A DNA stretch of 64,000 nt from Sphingobacteriaceae bacterium (GTDB taxonomy: Bacteria > Bacteroidota > Bacteroidia > B-17B0 > Aurantibacillaceae). Positions 1 through 8,093 of the stretch are shown here, piece after piece. The stretch is from positions 192,246 through 256,245 of the forward strand of contig JADJLA010000005.1 in assembly GCA_016705695.1 (NCBI GenBank), in the 5' to 3' direction. How positions within the stretch are numbered: position 1 is the stretch's first letter; each line of letters starts with the position of its first letter. A model generated the notes under the pieces. The model searched no databases. It saw nothing but the letters and a program-made list of their open reading frames with translations, and was not told the DNA's origin. The translations under genes were made by a program, and so were the position numbers.

Positions 1-327
1 GTTTTGAGTAAATACACTAAATGCAGTTATGAATTTAAGGTAACTGAACAATATCGTAACATGAGAGAAGTGTTGGATAAACATCCGGAAGTTGTGAATT
101 ACGCCATGGAAGCAATTAAACGTACCGGTGTAACTCCGGTTTTATCAAGTATTCGCGGAGGAACAGATGGATCGCGTTTATCGTTTATGGGATTGCCTTG
201 TCCTAATATTTATGCCGGCGAACATGCATTTCACAGTAAGCAAGAGTGGGTGAGTGTGCAGGATATGCAAAAGGCGGTGGAGACCATTGTGTATTTGGTG
301 AATATTTGGGAAGAGAACTCGAAGTAA
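1..327 (+). CDS. pepT: Peptidase T (aminotripeptidase), C-terminal part
   Basis: Only the last 108 residues are present; the frame is open through the left edge. PepT is a cytoplasmic M20-family zinc exopeptidase that removes the N-terminal residue of tripeptides. The visible piece carries the family's C-terminal hallmark 'IRGGTDGSRLSFMGLPCPN' followed by 'AGEHAFHSKQEWV', which aligns by eye with the end of E. coli PepT including the metal-ligand histidine, and it ends at the usual point. The stop is followed at once by a small palindromic repeat (335-379), then by a PLP enzyme on the same strand. Assignment is strong although most of the protein lies outside the window. Confidence 0.9.
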   Translation, partial: VLSKYTKCSYEFKVTEQYRNMREVLDKHPEVVNYAMEAIKRTGVTPVLSSIRGGTDGSRLSFMGLPCPNIYAGEHAFHSKQEWVSVQDMQKAVETIVYLVNIWEENSK

Positions 328-334
328 CCGGCCC

Positions 335-379
335 TTCGACAGGCTCAGGGACCGGGGGTTGGTCGTTGAGCTTGTCGAA
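335..379. repeat. Intergenic palindromic repeat, TTCGACA-type
   Basis: Imperfect inverted repeat between pepT and the next gene: arms 335-353 (TTCGACAGGCTCAGGGACC) and 361-379 match at 16 of 19 positions around a 7-nt loop. The same TTCGAC...GCTCA core occurs at 2456-2513 and, shortened, at 3069-3101. It behaves like a REP-type dispersed hairpin and may also act as a weak terminator for pepT. Confidence 0.7.
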
Positions 380-389
380 ACGACACCTC

Positions 390-1292
390 ATGAAAAAGGA
401 AATTCAGCATCTTTCTTCTTACAGAAATTTTCAAATAGACGTTCTGCGTCTTGATCTCATTCATCCATTTTATGGAGGTAATAAATATTTTAAGTTAAAG
501 TATAACGTGCAAAAGGCTGATGGAAAAACTATCACAACCTTTGGAGGCGCACATTCCAATCACATTTATTCAACTGCAGCATTTTGTCACGAACAAAAAT
601 TAAAATGTGTTGGTGTTATTCGAGGGGAAGAAGCTATGATCGAGAATTCTCCTACGCTTCAATTTTCCAAGCATCAAGGCATGCATTTGCATTTTGTTTC
701 ACGAGAAATTTATAGAACAAAAACAGAACAGGAATTATTAAATGATCTTAAAAAAGAATTCGGTGATTTTTATTTGATCCCCGAAGGCGGAAATAATGAT
801 GAAGGCATTAAAGGTTGCATGGAAATTTTAGATGAGGTTCCGTTTTACGATTATGTGTTTTGTGCTTGTGGAACTTCGTGTACATATTCTGGAATTTTAG
901 CTTCATCTAAAAAGGAACAGAAAATTATCGGCATTTCTGTCTTAAAGGGAGAGAATCAATTGATCAATGATGTAAACGCAAATGCTACAAAATTTAATTT
1001 CGAAAAGATCAAAGCGTATTCAAGCGGGAAAATTGACCATTCTACTATTTTGAATGAGTTTCACTTTGGGGGTTATGCAAAACATACCCAGGAACTGTTG
1101 AATTTTAAAAAGGAATTCGAAAAGGATAACAATATTCCCTTGGACTATGTATATACTTCCAAGCTTTTTTATGCCGTTTACGACCTCATAAATAAAGAGC
1201 TTTTACTCGGAAACAAGAAGATCTTGATCGTCCACAGTGGCGGCCAGCAGGGCAACGTAGGATATGAGAGGCGGTATGGGATTATTACTTAA
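390..1292 (+). CDS. PLP-dependent ACC deaminase / D-cysteine desulfhydrase family protein
   Basis: 300-residue fold-type II PLP enzyme. The motif GGNKYFKLKYN near residues 29-39 carries the expected Schiff-base lysine (K32), followed by 'TFGGAHSNHIYSTA' (substrate/phosphate-binding loop) and a C-terminal 'LIVHSGGQQGN' glycine-rich segment that contacts the cofactor. Family members deaminate 1-aminocyclopropane-1-carboxylate or desulfurate D-cysteine; the sequence alone does not say which. The frame is open upstream to 246, but that extension runs across pepT and the repeat, so the ATG at 390, just after the repeat, is preferred. No obvious operon partner. Confidence 0.85.
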   Translation: MKKEIQHLSSYRNFQIDVLRLDLIHPFYGGNKYFKLKYNVQKADGKTITTFGGAHSNHIYSTAAFCHEQKLKCVGVIRGEEAMIENSPTLQFSKHQGMHLHFVSREIYRTKTEQELLNDLKKEFGDFYLIPEGGNNDEGIKGCMEILDEVPFYDYVFCACGTSCTYSGILASSKKEQKIIGISVLKGENQLINDVNANATKFNFEKIKAYSSGKIDHSTILNEFHFGGYAKHTQELLNFKKEFEKDNNIPLDYVYTSKLFYAVYDLINKELLLGNKKILIVHSGGQQGNVGYERRYGIIT

Positions 1293-1480
1293 TGAAGCAA
1301 GATGGCAGGATGCATGATGCAAGACCGTTGACGCCTAGCACACACAGGTCATGGTTCTTGTTGTCTTGGCTTCTGCATCATTGAAAGAAGCGAAATGCAT
1401 GACATAATAATGACAATGTGCACGTTTATTTGTCGTTCAATCAAATGGAATTTATTTAGTAAATTTACCTTTCTTAAATT

Positions 1481-2449
1481 ATGCAACATCGTCCACGTCG
1501 AAATAGAAAAAGTGCAGCCATTAGAAGTATGGTGCAGGAAACTTGGGTAACAACTAACGATCTTATTTTACCTTTATTTTTAATTGAAGGAAAAAATAAA
1601 AGGTCGGAAGTAAAGTCCATGCCCGGTATCAGTCGTTTGAGTTCTGATCTTTTATTGAAAGAAGTTGAATCGTGTATGAAATTAGGATTGAATACCTTTT
1701 GCATCTTCCCTTCGATCGATAATAAATTAAAAGATAAAAAAGCATCGGAGAGTTTTAATAAAAATGGCTTGTATCCTTCTACCATTAAATTGATCAAAAA
1801 GAATTTTCCGGAAGCAGTTATCATGACCGATGTTGCCATGGATCCATATAGCAGCGACGGACATGATGGATTGGTGAAAGATGGTAAAATACTGAATGAT
1901 GAAACCTTAGATATTCTTGCAAAAATGGCTTTAGTACAAGCAGAAGCCGGCGCGGATATTATTGGTCCGAGTGATATGATGGACGGAAGAGTAGGAGCAA
2001 TTCGCGATGCATTAGATGAAAATGGATTTATAGATGTTTCCATTATGAGTTATACGGCAAAATATGCGAGCGCATTTTACGGACCGTTTAGAGATGCATT
2101 AGACAGTGCGCCAAAGTTTGGCGACAAGAAAACATACCAAATGAATCCTGCCAATGTAAAAGAAGCATTGATCGAAGCAGAATTAGACATGAGTGAAGGT
2201 GCGGATTTTTTAATGGTGAAGCCAGCTTTGAGTTATTTGGATGTGATCAAACAATTGAAAGATAATTTTCCATTGCCAATTGCGGCATACAATGTAAGTG
2301 GAGAATATGCCATGGTGAAAGCGGCAGGTGCAAAAGGTTGGATAGATGAAAAACGTGTGCGCGATGAGATTTTATTGAGTATCAAACGCGCAGGAGCAGA
2401 TATTATCTTAACGTATTTTGCTAAGGAATTTGCGCAATCTAAAAAGTAA
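1481..2449 (+). CDS. hemB: Delta-aminolevulinic acid dehydratase (porphobilinogen synthase)
   Basis: 322 residues, the usual HemB length. It condenses two 5-aminolevulinate molecules to porphobilinogen in the heme pathway, in the cytoplasm. Visible hallmarks are the N-terminal 'RPRRNRKSAAIRSMVQET', the region 'VAMDPYSSDGHDG', 'GADIIGPSDMMDGRVGAIR', and 'GADFLMVKPALSYLDVI' containing the second active-site lysine. In the metal-binding segment the cysteines of the zinc-dependent type are replaced (DPYSSDGHDG), which points to the Mg-dependent class. It is preceded by about 190 bp of non-coding DNA and followed by a palindromic repeat; no other heme genes are adjacent. Confidence 0.95.
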   Translation: MQHRPRRNRKSAAIRSMVQETWVTTNDLILPLFLIEGKNKRSEVKSMPGISRLSSDLLLKEVESCMKLGLNTFCIFPSIDNKLKDKKASESFNKNGLYPSTIKLIKKNFPEAVIMTDVAMDPYSSDGHDGLVKDGKILNDETLDILAKMALVQAEAGADIIGPSDMMDGRVGAIRDALDENGFIDVSIMSYTAKYASAFYGPFRDALDSAPKFGDKKTYQMNPANVKEALIEAELDMSEGADFLMVKPALSYLDVIKQLKDNFPLPIAAYNVSGEYAMVKAAGAKGWIDEKRVRDEILLSIKRAGADIILTYFAKEFAQSKK

Positions 2450-2455
2450 GTCATA

Positions 2456-2513
2456 CTTCGACTTCGCTCAGTATGACGTCGGCCCACCAAAGTCACCCTG
2501 AGCGTAGTCGAAG
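2456..2513. repeat. Intergenic palindromic repeat, CTTCGAC...GTCGAAG type
   Basis: Arms 2456-2477 and 2492-2513 are complementary at 19 of 22 positions with a 14-nt loop. It lies between hemB and aroK and shares its core (CTTCGACT.CGCTCAG) with the repeats at 335-379 and 3069-3101. A T-run follows the right arm, so on the + strand it may double as the hemB terminator. Confidence 0.75.
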
Positions 2514-2525
2514 GGCTTTTCTCAT

Positions 2526-3056
2526 TTGAAACTCTCTCAACACATATTTTTTACCGGGTTTATGGGCAGTGGCAAAAGCACCCATGGTCGTAAATTGGCC
2601 AGTGCTTTAAAAACTGAGTATGTTGATCTTGATATTTACATCACGCAAAAGCTAAACAAAACCATTCATGAGATCTTCGAGAATTTTGGCGAGCAATTTT
2701 TTCGCGATCAGGAAACCGAAGCCATTAAAGATATTATTGCTGAAAAAAAAGAGCCAACTGTTATTTCTCTTGGCGGCGGAGCAATTTGCTTTAACGATAA
2801 TATAAAATTGGTAAAGAAGAATGGCTTGATCATTTATTTAGAAACTCATGAAAATATTTTACGTCAGCGATTATTACGCTCAAAGAATAAACGTCCGCTT
2901 TTAAAAGACATGAGCGAAGAAGAAGTGTTAAGCTTTATTAAAACCAAAGTAAAAGAGCGTTCAAAATTTTACGATCAGGCTCACATTAAAATAAATGGCT
3001 TAAATTTAACTACAGCTGTTCTAATTAAAGCACTTGAAGAGTATTATAAAAAATAG
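2526..3056 (+). CDS. aroK: Shikimate kinase
   Basis: 176 residues, standard for the family. It phosphorylates shikimate to shikimate-3-phosphate in the chorismate pathway. Walker A 'GFMGSGKSTHGRKLA' lies at residues 10-24, the shikimate-binding 'DLDIYI' follows at about 34, the 'ISLGGGAICF' loop at about 80-89, and the lid region 'RPLLKD' near 120-125. Translation appears to begin at a TTG (2526), since no in-frame ATG precedes the P-loop and the next Met is inside it. The start sits only 12 nt after a palindromic repeat, so the ribosome-binding region is partly provided by repeat DNA. Confidence 0.93.
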   Translation: MKLSQHIFFTGFMGSGKSTHGRKLASALKTEYVDLDIYITQKLNKTIHEIFENFGEQFFRDQETEAIKDIIAEKKEPTVISLGGGAICFNDNIKLVKKNGLIIYLETHENILRQRLLRSKNKRPLLKDMSEEEVLSFIKTKVKERSKFYDQAHIKINGLNLTTAVLIKALEEYYKK

Positions 3057-4017
3057 TATTGGGCAGAGCTTCGACTCAACTCAAGATGAACTCCGTCGAA
3101 GGGCAGCTCTATTACTACTGATTTTTTCTTTTTCTCTTTCTTTCGCCCAAGACATCCCTAACCGCTATCAATCCTTCGGTTTAAACGCAGGACTCAACAT
3201 TGCCTTAGGCACACATTTTCAAAGAGTGGGTGTAGTATTAAATGCCGCTTATGTGAATGATCACTTTCAAGCAAATGCAGAAACACGTTTTTATTTTAAT
3301 TTGAGAAGTTTGGGTCCACGCAAAAAACACGGAGAAATAACAACATCACTTGGCGTGCTTTATGGTTATGGAAAACTGAGCACTTGGTATAATCCATTCT
3401 ACAATTCTGTTTCTAATCAAACCGGCTATAAATATGCGGTGGCTTATTCGTATAACGCCTACTGGAATAAAATAAAAACATCGCAACGCACAGGAATTGT
3501 TGCATTACAATTTGATAAGATCACGGTGATAAATGAAAATGATCTTTGGGCACCACCTTCATTGGATAAATTCAGAACAGCTGGTTTTTTAATTCAGTTT
3601 CAGCACGACAGTTTATTTCAAGCGGCAATTAATTTTAGTATGTGGACAGGCAAAATGGGATTTCAAACGCCAAGTACATATGCACATTTTAGATTTGGTT
3701 GTTATATGGATACCGTTGGAAGTGTTTATCCCAATTATTCGCATGGCTTAATGAGTGGGCAATTCAAATATTATGTGGGCTACGGACAAAACGCGCAAGC
3801 GAATATTGGGGTTGATGCTGAGCAAGTGCGGAATGTGGTGCAGAACAAAATGATCCACGACATGCGGTTTTTACCAAAGAGTTGGATAAAAAATAAAAAT
3901 TGTCATATCCCAATGTTGGACGATAAAGGAAACCAATATCTATATTTGGAAGGACAAAAAATTAGGCCGGCGAAGTTTTATTTTAATGTGGGAGGGAATG
4001 AGGGCTTGTTTTATTGA
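3034..4017 (+). CDS. Secreted protein resembling the polymorphic toxin type 23 family
   Basis: About 327 residues if started at the TTG at 3034, which overlaps aroK by 23 nt. Residues 27-39 form a hydrophobic signal-peptide core ending SLSFAQ. The mature part is a run of short beta-like segments ('ALGTHFQRVGVVLNAAY', 'FHFRFG'-like patterns), suggesting a barrel or beta-sandwich. The C-terminal block 'VDAEQVRNVVQNKMIHDM..LPKSW' resembles, from memory, the conserved end of proteins annotated 'polymorphic toxin type 23'. Those are widespread in Bacteroidota and their toxicity is unproven. The coding frame passes through a palindromic repeat (3069-3101), and no ATG lies in frame before the signal peptide, so the true start is uncertain. 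Confidence 0.6.
   Translation: MKSIIKNSIGQSFDSTQDELRRRAALLLLIFSFSLSFAQDIPNRYQSFGLNAGLNIALGTHFQRVGVVLNAAYVNDHFQANAETRFYFNLRSLGPRKKHGEITTSLGVLYGYGKLSTWYNPFYNSVSNQTGYKYAVAYSYNAYWNKIKTSQRTGIVALQFDKITVINENDLWAPPSLDKFRTAGFLIQFQHDSLFQAAINFSMWTGKMGFQTPSTYAHFRFGCYMDTVGSVYPNYSHGLMSGQFKYYVGYGQNAQANIGVDAEQVRNVVQNKMIHDMRFLPKSWIKNKNCHIPMLDDKGNQYLYLEGQKIRPAKFYFNVGGNEGLFY
3069..3101. repeat. Short CTTCGAC...GTCGAAG palindrome inside a gene start
   Basis: CTTCGAC at 3069-3075 pairs with GTCGAAG at 3095-3101. It is a short relative of the repeats at 335 and 2456, and it lies within the N-terminal reading frame of the secreted protein that follows, upstream of its signal-peptide core. Confidence 0.6.
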
Positions 4018-4605
4018 TCACTTTAACCCCATCAACTTACTCACATACTTCCCAACGATATCAAACTCCAAATTTACTTTGGTGCCGGGTTTTATGTTCT
4101 TGAAATTAGTGTGTTCAAACGTATAAGGGATAATATGAACCGAAAATGAATTGTTTGTTGACTTCACAACCGTTAAACTCACACCGTTAATAGTAATGCT
4201 TCCTTTTTCAACGGTAATGTTTTGTTTTGAAACTTCATGTTCAAATTCAAACTCCCAACTGCCTTTAAGGTCGTTCACATTTTTGCAGGTTGCTGTTGTG
4301 TCTACATGTCCTTGAACTATATGTCCGTCAAAACGTCCGTTGGCTGGCATGCAGCGTTCTAAATTTACAAGATCACCGGTTTTTAATTCGCCAAGGTTAG
4401 TGCGCTTTAATGTTTCATCAATTGCCGTTACCGTATATTTATTTCCATCAATTTTTACAACAGTTAAACAAACACCATTATGCGCAACGCTTTGGTCAAT
4501 TTTTAATTCACCGGTAATAGAAGAAGAAAACGTAAAATGTACATTGCTATTTTCTTTTGCAATGCTTTCTACCTTAGCTAATGTTTCTATGATGCCTGTG
4601 AACAT
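4018..4605 (-). CDS. ribE: Riboflavin synthase alpha subunit
   Basis: 195 residues, typical length. It dismutates two 6,7-dimethyl-8-ribityllumazine molecules to riboflavin in the cytoplasm. The two internally duplicated lumazine-binding barrels are visible. The first starts MFTGIIETLA and has 'VAHNGVCLTVV' and 'LERCMPANGRFDGHIVQGHVD'. The second has 'ITINGVSLTVV' and 'YTFEHTNFKNIKPGTKVNLEFDIVGKYV'. Its start codon overlaps the stop of the upstream TlpA-like gene by one base, so the two are probably co-transcribed. It converges on the toxin-23-like gene, the two stops being adjacent. Confidence 0.95.
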   Translation of the reverse strand: MFTGIIETLAKVESIAKENSNVHFTFSSSITGELKIDQSVAHNGVCLTVVKIDGNKYTVTAIDETLKRTNLGELKTGDLVNLERCMPANGRFDGHIVQGHVDTTATCKNVNDLKGSWEFEFEHEVSKQNITVEKGSITINGVSLTVVKSTNNSFSVHIIPYTFEHTNFKNIKPGTKVNLEFDIVGKYVSKLMGLK

Positions 4606-5831
4606 TATTGTTTTATTAATTGGTTAATAAGATTTTCGGTCCTTATTTTGTACACAAGGTAATCATTTCCTGTGGCAGGACCGCTAAAGCCGGTGTGAAT
4701 TTTTACGATCTTATGTTCTTTATTTAAAAAAATGGTGGTTGGAAAGGCTGTTATTTTACTTAGTGCCGGAAATGTTTCGCCGGCTTTATCTTTTCCGGTT
4801 AATTGTGTGAGTAGGATCTCATATTGTAGATCGAATTTCTTTTTTAAACGGGTCACATTTTTTGTTGCGATAGTAAGATCGTCTGTTTTTTCAAAAGCAA
4901 GAGCAATTATTTCCAAGCCCTGCTTTTGATATTGCTTGTATATTCCGCCGAGGTAATTACTTTCGTCCATGCAATTTGGGCACCAACTTCCCATTATTTG
5001 AATGATCACAGGTTTGTTCTCAAATTTTTTATCGCTCAGTGAAATCTTACTTCCATCTAAGTTAGGAAATGTAAAGTTAGGTTGAATGTTTGGGTCTTTT
5101 ATGGTTGTGATCTCTTCAGCATCTCGTAATTTAAAATCTTCGTTCTTTACCGCTATCCATTCTTCTTTCCAATGGGCGCCACTGTAAAATGTTCCTGTGA
5201 ATTTATCGTTGTTATGTTCTGCAATAAATAAAAATGCATGTGATCCATCAAAACATGATAAATACAATTTGTTTACCACTTTCATTCCTTCCAAAAAACG
5301 ATAATCGCCGGTTTCGGTTAAAAATGTGCCGTGTATATAATCGCTTTGCTCGATGTGATTAAAAATGCCAATAGCTTTGCTGCTATCTGGTTTACCGGGA
5401 CTAAAAGTTGTTTCCCATCTGCCTTCAAAATAGGGATTTTGTTTTCCGGGTACAAAAGCAAAACGATTTGTATTTTTGAATTCCGCTTTAAAAGGAATGA
5501 TATTTTTTTCTTTACGGTAATGATTGATCCAAACGCCTTGTAAATTACCATCAACTAATTTTGTTCTGAATTCGGTATCAAACACAGGCATTTTAAAATT
5601 TACCGAATCTCCTTTGATAGTTATTTCATCTACAATAATTTTTTCTTCGGCATTTTTAATTATGATCTGAAGTTTCTTCCCTTTTTTTACAACGTCAAAA
5701 ATAAAAGGCAATTCAATTTTATTAATGGTATCTAAAATTAATACCGCACGATAAGTGCCGGGTTTTAATTTGGCGGCGAAGGAGTGACTGCAAATAAGTA
5801 AAACCAAAACAGTAATTGAAGCTCGTGCCAT
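4605..5831 (-). CDS. Secreted TlpA-like thioredoxin-domain protein
   Basis: 408 residues from the ATG at 5831, which gives a clean signal peptide (MARASITVLVLLICSHSFAA). The frame is open for 52 more codons upstream, but that stretch lies inside an inverted-repeat element (5832-5962) and is not protein-like. Residues about 20-270 are a beta-rich region of the kind found before thioredoxin domains in Bacteroidota. Residues about 280-408 form the thioredoxin/TlpA domain with 'QIMGSWCPNCMDES' (CxxC active site) and a cis-proline motif 'AFPTTIFL'. It probably acts as a periplasmic disulfide reductant; the partner is unknown. Likely operon with ribE downstream. Confidence 0.8.
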   Translation of the reverse strand: MARASITVLVLLICSHSFAAKLKPGTYRAVLILDTINKIELPFIFDVVKKGKKLQIIIKNAEEKIIVDEITIKGDSVNFKMPVFDTEFRTKLVDGNLQGVWINHYRKEKNIIPFKAEFKNTNRFAFVPGKQNPYFEGRWETTFSPGKPDSSKAIGIFNHIEQSDYIHGTFLTETGDYRFLEGMKVVNKLYLSCFDGSHAFLFIAEHNNDKFTGTFYSGAHWKEEWIAVKNEDFKLRDAEEITTIKDPNIQPNFTFPNLDGSKISLSDKKFENKPVIIQIMGSWCPNCMDESNYLGGIYKQYQKQGLEIIALAFEKTDDLTIATKNVTRLKKKFDLQYEILLTQLTGKDKAGETFPALSKITAFPTTIFLNKEHKIVKIHTGFSGPATGNDYLVYKIRTENLINQLIKQ

Positions 5832-5962
5832 TTCTCGATACAAAAAACGAGAAGAGGCGCGTTTTTCTCCCGATAAATATCGGGACGAAATGACAAGGCC
5901 TACGAAATGCTTTGTCAGTTCGAGTGATTTTTGCCTGCCTCTTGCAAAAATCGTATCGAGAA
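5832..5962. repeat. 131-bp inverted-repeat element, TTCTCGATAC ends
   Basis: Perfect 10-bp terminal inverted repeats TTCTCGATAC (5832-5841) and GTATCGAGAA (5953-5962) bound the element. Inside is a second palindrome, CCCGATAAATATCGGG, whose relative CCCGATAATTATCGGG also occurs in the element at 7064-7313. The left end touches the start codon of the TlpA-like gene (5829-5831). It has no coding capacity of its own and looks MITE- or REP-like. Confidence 0.75.
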
Positions 5963-5979
5963 CTGATATATAAAGTAAA

Positions 5980-7038
5980 TTACGCAATACGTTTTTGACT
6001 TAAAGCAACCAAATTACTAATACGGTATAAAAGTCGTGATGCTACATTGGCATCCCAATCGTTATTTTTTGCAGGCGTTACTTCGTTAATATCAAAGGCA
6101 ATAATGGTTTTACCACTCTTCACTACTTTTTCAATTAAGAACAAAATTTCTTCAGTTTCAAAACCTCCTGCAACCGGCGTTCCGGTATTAGGACATAATT
6201 TCGGATCCAAAGCATCAATATCAAAACTCAAATAAACTTTATCAGGTAATTCATTTACAATGCGATTACAAATTCTATCCCAACTATCACCGCGATATTG
6301 CGCGTGTTTAATATCTCTATCGAAAAACGTTTTTATTTTTGGGTTGTTAGTGATAAGATCCATTTCTTCTTGACAAAGATCACGAATACCAACTTGAACC
6401 AATTTGCTTACTTGTTTTATTTTGATGGCATTATACATTACAGAAGCATGACTGTATTCAAAACCTTCGTAAGTATTTCTTAGATCTGCATGCGCATCCA
6501 ATTGTAAAATGGCATAGCTGTCATGTTTTTCCGCCAAAGCCTGCATCATTCCCAAAGGGGTAGAGTGATCGCCACCAATTAATCCAACAATTTTGTTTTT
6601 ATTCATAAAATGAAGGCAACGTTCTTTTACAGTTTTGTTTAACCATAAACAGCCTTCGTGAATTTGTTTGGCATTGGTAGCTAACTTTTTATTTTTCTCG
6701 TATGTTTTTCCATTGGCTAAAGCGTCAATGCATTCTTCCGCTTTTTTACGCAGTAAATTACTTTTACTGCGTATGGTTTTATTGGCTTCATCCATACCAA
6801 TTCCTAATTTCCACGCATCTTTAACTATCGGATCTAAAAGATCAACTTGATAACTTGCATCAAAAATTGCTTTGGGGCCATTAGCAGTTCCGCCACCATA
6901 ACTCACGGTTACTTCCCAAGGAACAGGAATTAAAACTGTTTCACATTCCTCTAGGCTGAATGGTAAACCAAACATGCCTGATTTTTTCTGACCAATACTA
7001 TTTTGATCAAAGTTCTTTATTTTTTCAGCTTTTGTCAT
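5980..7038 (-). CDS. Agmatinase / ureohydrolase family enzyme
   Basis: 352 residues from the ATG at 7038 (MTKAEKIKNFDQ); a longer open frame to 7143 runs into repeat DNA and was rejected. Ureohydrolases use a binuclear Mn centre to release urea from guanidino substrates. All metal-binding motifs are present: 'GLIGGDHSTPLG', 'LQLDAHADLR', 'YSHASVMY', 'LSFDIDALDP' and 'FDINEVTP'. The 'GTPVAGGF' substrate loop fits agmatinase/arginase-like enzymes. In Bacteroidota this subfamily usually belongs to polyamine synthesis from agmatine, but no arginine decarboxylase lies in the window, so the substrate is inferred. Confidence 0.88.
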   Translation of the reverse strand: MTKAEKIKNFDQNSIGQKKSGMFGLPFSLEECETVLIPVPWEVTVSYGGGTANGPKAIFDASYQVDLLDPIVKDAWKLGIGMDEANKTIRSKSNLLRKKAEECIDALANGKTYEKNKKLATNAKQIHEGCLWLNKTVKERCLHFMNKNKIVGLIGGDHSTPLGMMQALAEKHDSYAILQLDAHADLRNTYEGFEYSHASVMYNAIKIKQVSKLVQVGIRDLCQEEMDLITNNPKIKTFFDRDIKHAQYRGDSWDRICNRIVNELPDKVYLSFDIDALDPKLCPNTGTPVAGGFETEEILFLIEKVVKSGKTIIAFDINEVTPAKNNDWDANVASRLLYRISNLVALSQKRIA

Positions 7039-7063
7039 ACGAGGTGTAAATATAATATTTTTA

Positions 7064-7313
7064 GAGGCAGAAACCGCAAAGCTTGCTTCGCTCCCGATAA
7101 TTATCGGGATCGCAAAGAAGGCGCAAAGTGCACAAAGAATCAACTGAACGCCTAAAAATTAAAGAAGGCAAAGACTTTGTTAACGCAAAGACCCGGCGAA
7201 AAACCGACTTTGCGAAGCGCAGCTTTTGCCTTCTCTTGTTTTGGTGATCAAATCTTTGCGAACTTTGCGCCTTCTTAGCGCAGCACAAAATGTGCCTTTG
7301 CGGTTTCTACCTC
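7064..7313. repeat. 250-bp inverted-repeat element, AAACCGCAAAG ends
   Basis: Terminal arms 7064-7081 and 7296-7313 are complementary at 17 of 18 positions (GAGGCAGAAACCGCAAAG). Subsidiary pairs such as GAAGGCGCAAAG with CTTTGCGCCTTC bring inner parts together. The right end stops exactly one base before the pdxH stop codon (7314-7316), and the left end is 26 bp from the agmatinase start. The 'GCAAAG...GCGCAAAG' motifs match a repeat type I associate with Bacteroidota intergenic DNA. Confidence 0.75.
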
Positions 7314-7964
7314 TTAAGGCGCTAACCTTTTTATCTTCCAAACATTATTTTCCTGCACATAAATTATGCGATCATGCAAACGACTTTTGCGGCCTTGCCA
7401 AAATTCGTAATAATTGGCTTGTAAAATCCACCCGCCCCAAAAATCGGGACGTTTAATTGTATCAGGTGTGAATTTATTTTTTAACTCTTCAACTTTATTG
7501 ATCAACTCTTCGCGCGATGATAGTTCTCCACTTTGATCGCTTGCCCACGATCCTAATTTGGATTCATAAGGACGATTATTAAAATACTCATCACTATTAT
7601 TAGGATGGCATTTGGTAACAGTTCCTTCAATCCGAATTTGCCTTTGAAGATCGGGCCAAAAAAAACTTAAAGCAATGTTTGGATTTTTTTCCATGTGCTT
7701 TGCCTTTTTTGAATTGTAATTTCCGTAGAACCAATATTGATCGTGTTCAAACTCCCTTAAATAAACAATGCGCGAGGCAGGTTTTCCTTCCGGTGAAACT
7801 GTGTTTAATGTCATCGCTTGAATTTCGGGAACTTGGGACTCTAAAGCTTGCGCCAACCATTTTTCAAATTCAAGCGCAGGACTTTTATTTACATCGCCCT
7901 CATTTAAAGTGCCTTTTGTGAAATCTTCACGCAGTTTAAGTATTTGCTCTCTTAAATGATCCAT
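7314..7964 (-). CDS. pdxH: Pyridoxamine 5'-phosphate oxidase
   Basis: 216 residues from the ATG at 7964 (MDHLREQILKL), close to the E. coli length of 218. The FMN-dependent enzyme oxidises PNP or PMP to pyridoxal 5'-phosphate. Characteristic segments are 'PEGKPASRIVYLREF', 'YWFYGNYNSKKAKHMEKNP', 'FFWPDLQRQIRIEGTV', 'RPYESKLGSWASDQS' and the C-terminal signature 'FWQGRKSRLHDRI' followed by 'WKIKRLAP'. It stands alone, with a repeat element abutting its stop codon. The window also holds several PLP users (glyA, the ACC-deaminase-like gene) but none is linked. Confidence 0.95.
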   Translation of the reverse strand: MDHLREQILKLREDFTKGTLNEGDVNKSPALEFEKWLAQALESQVPEIQAMTLNTVSPEGKPASRIVYLREFEHDQYWFYGNYNSKKAKHMEKNPNIALSFFWPDLQRQIRIEGTVTKCHPNNSDEYFNNRPYESKLGSWASDQSGELSSREELINKVEELKNKFTPDTIKRPDFWGGWILQANYYEFWQGRKSRLHDRIIYVQENNVWKIKRLAP

Positions 7965-8093
7965 ACAACAAATGTACAACTCAATTTTAATTAAATAGAG
8001 CAAGATTAATCAATAAAAAGAAATAATTTTACAGAATCTATTTAAAAATAGTTTTTAAGTCTTTATGGAGTATTTTTGAAATAGATTCTAAAA

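Noticed and set aside
246..389. N-terminal extension of the ACC-deaminase-like protein to 246
   Set aside because: It overlaps pepT and runs through a palindromic repeat, and the extra residues do not resemble the family.
1293..1480. Possible small RNA or attenuator before hemB
   Set aside because: Only weak, imperfect pairing around GATGCATGATGCA; no clear promoter or terminator.
5980..7143. 387-codon version of the agmatinase starting at 7143
   Set aside because: The first 35 codons lie in and next to the 7064-7313 repeat; the ATG at 7038 matches the family start better.
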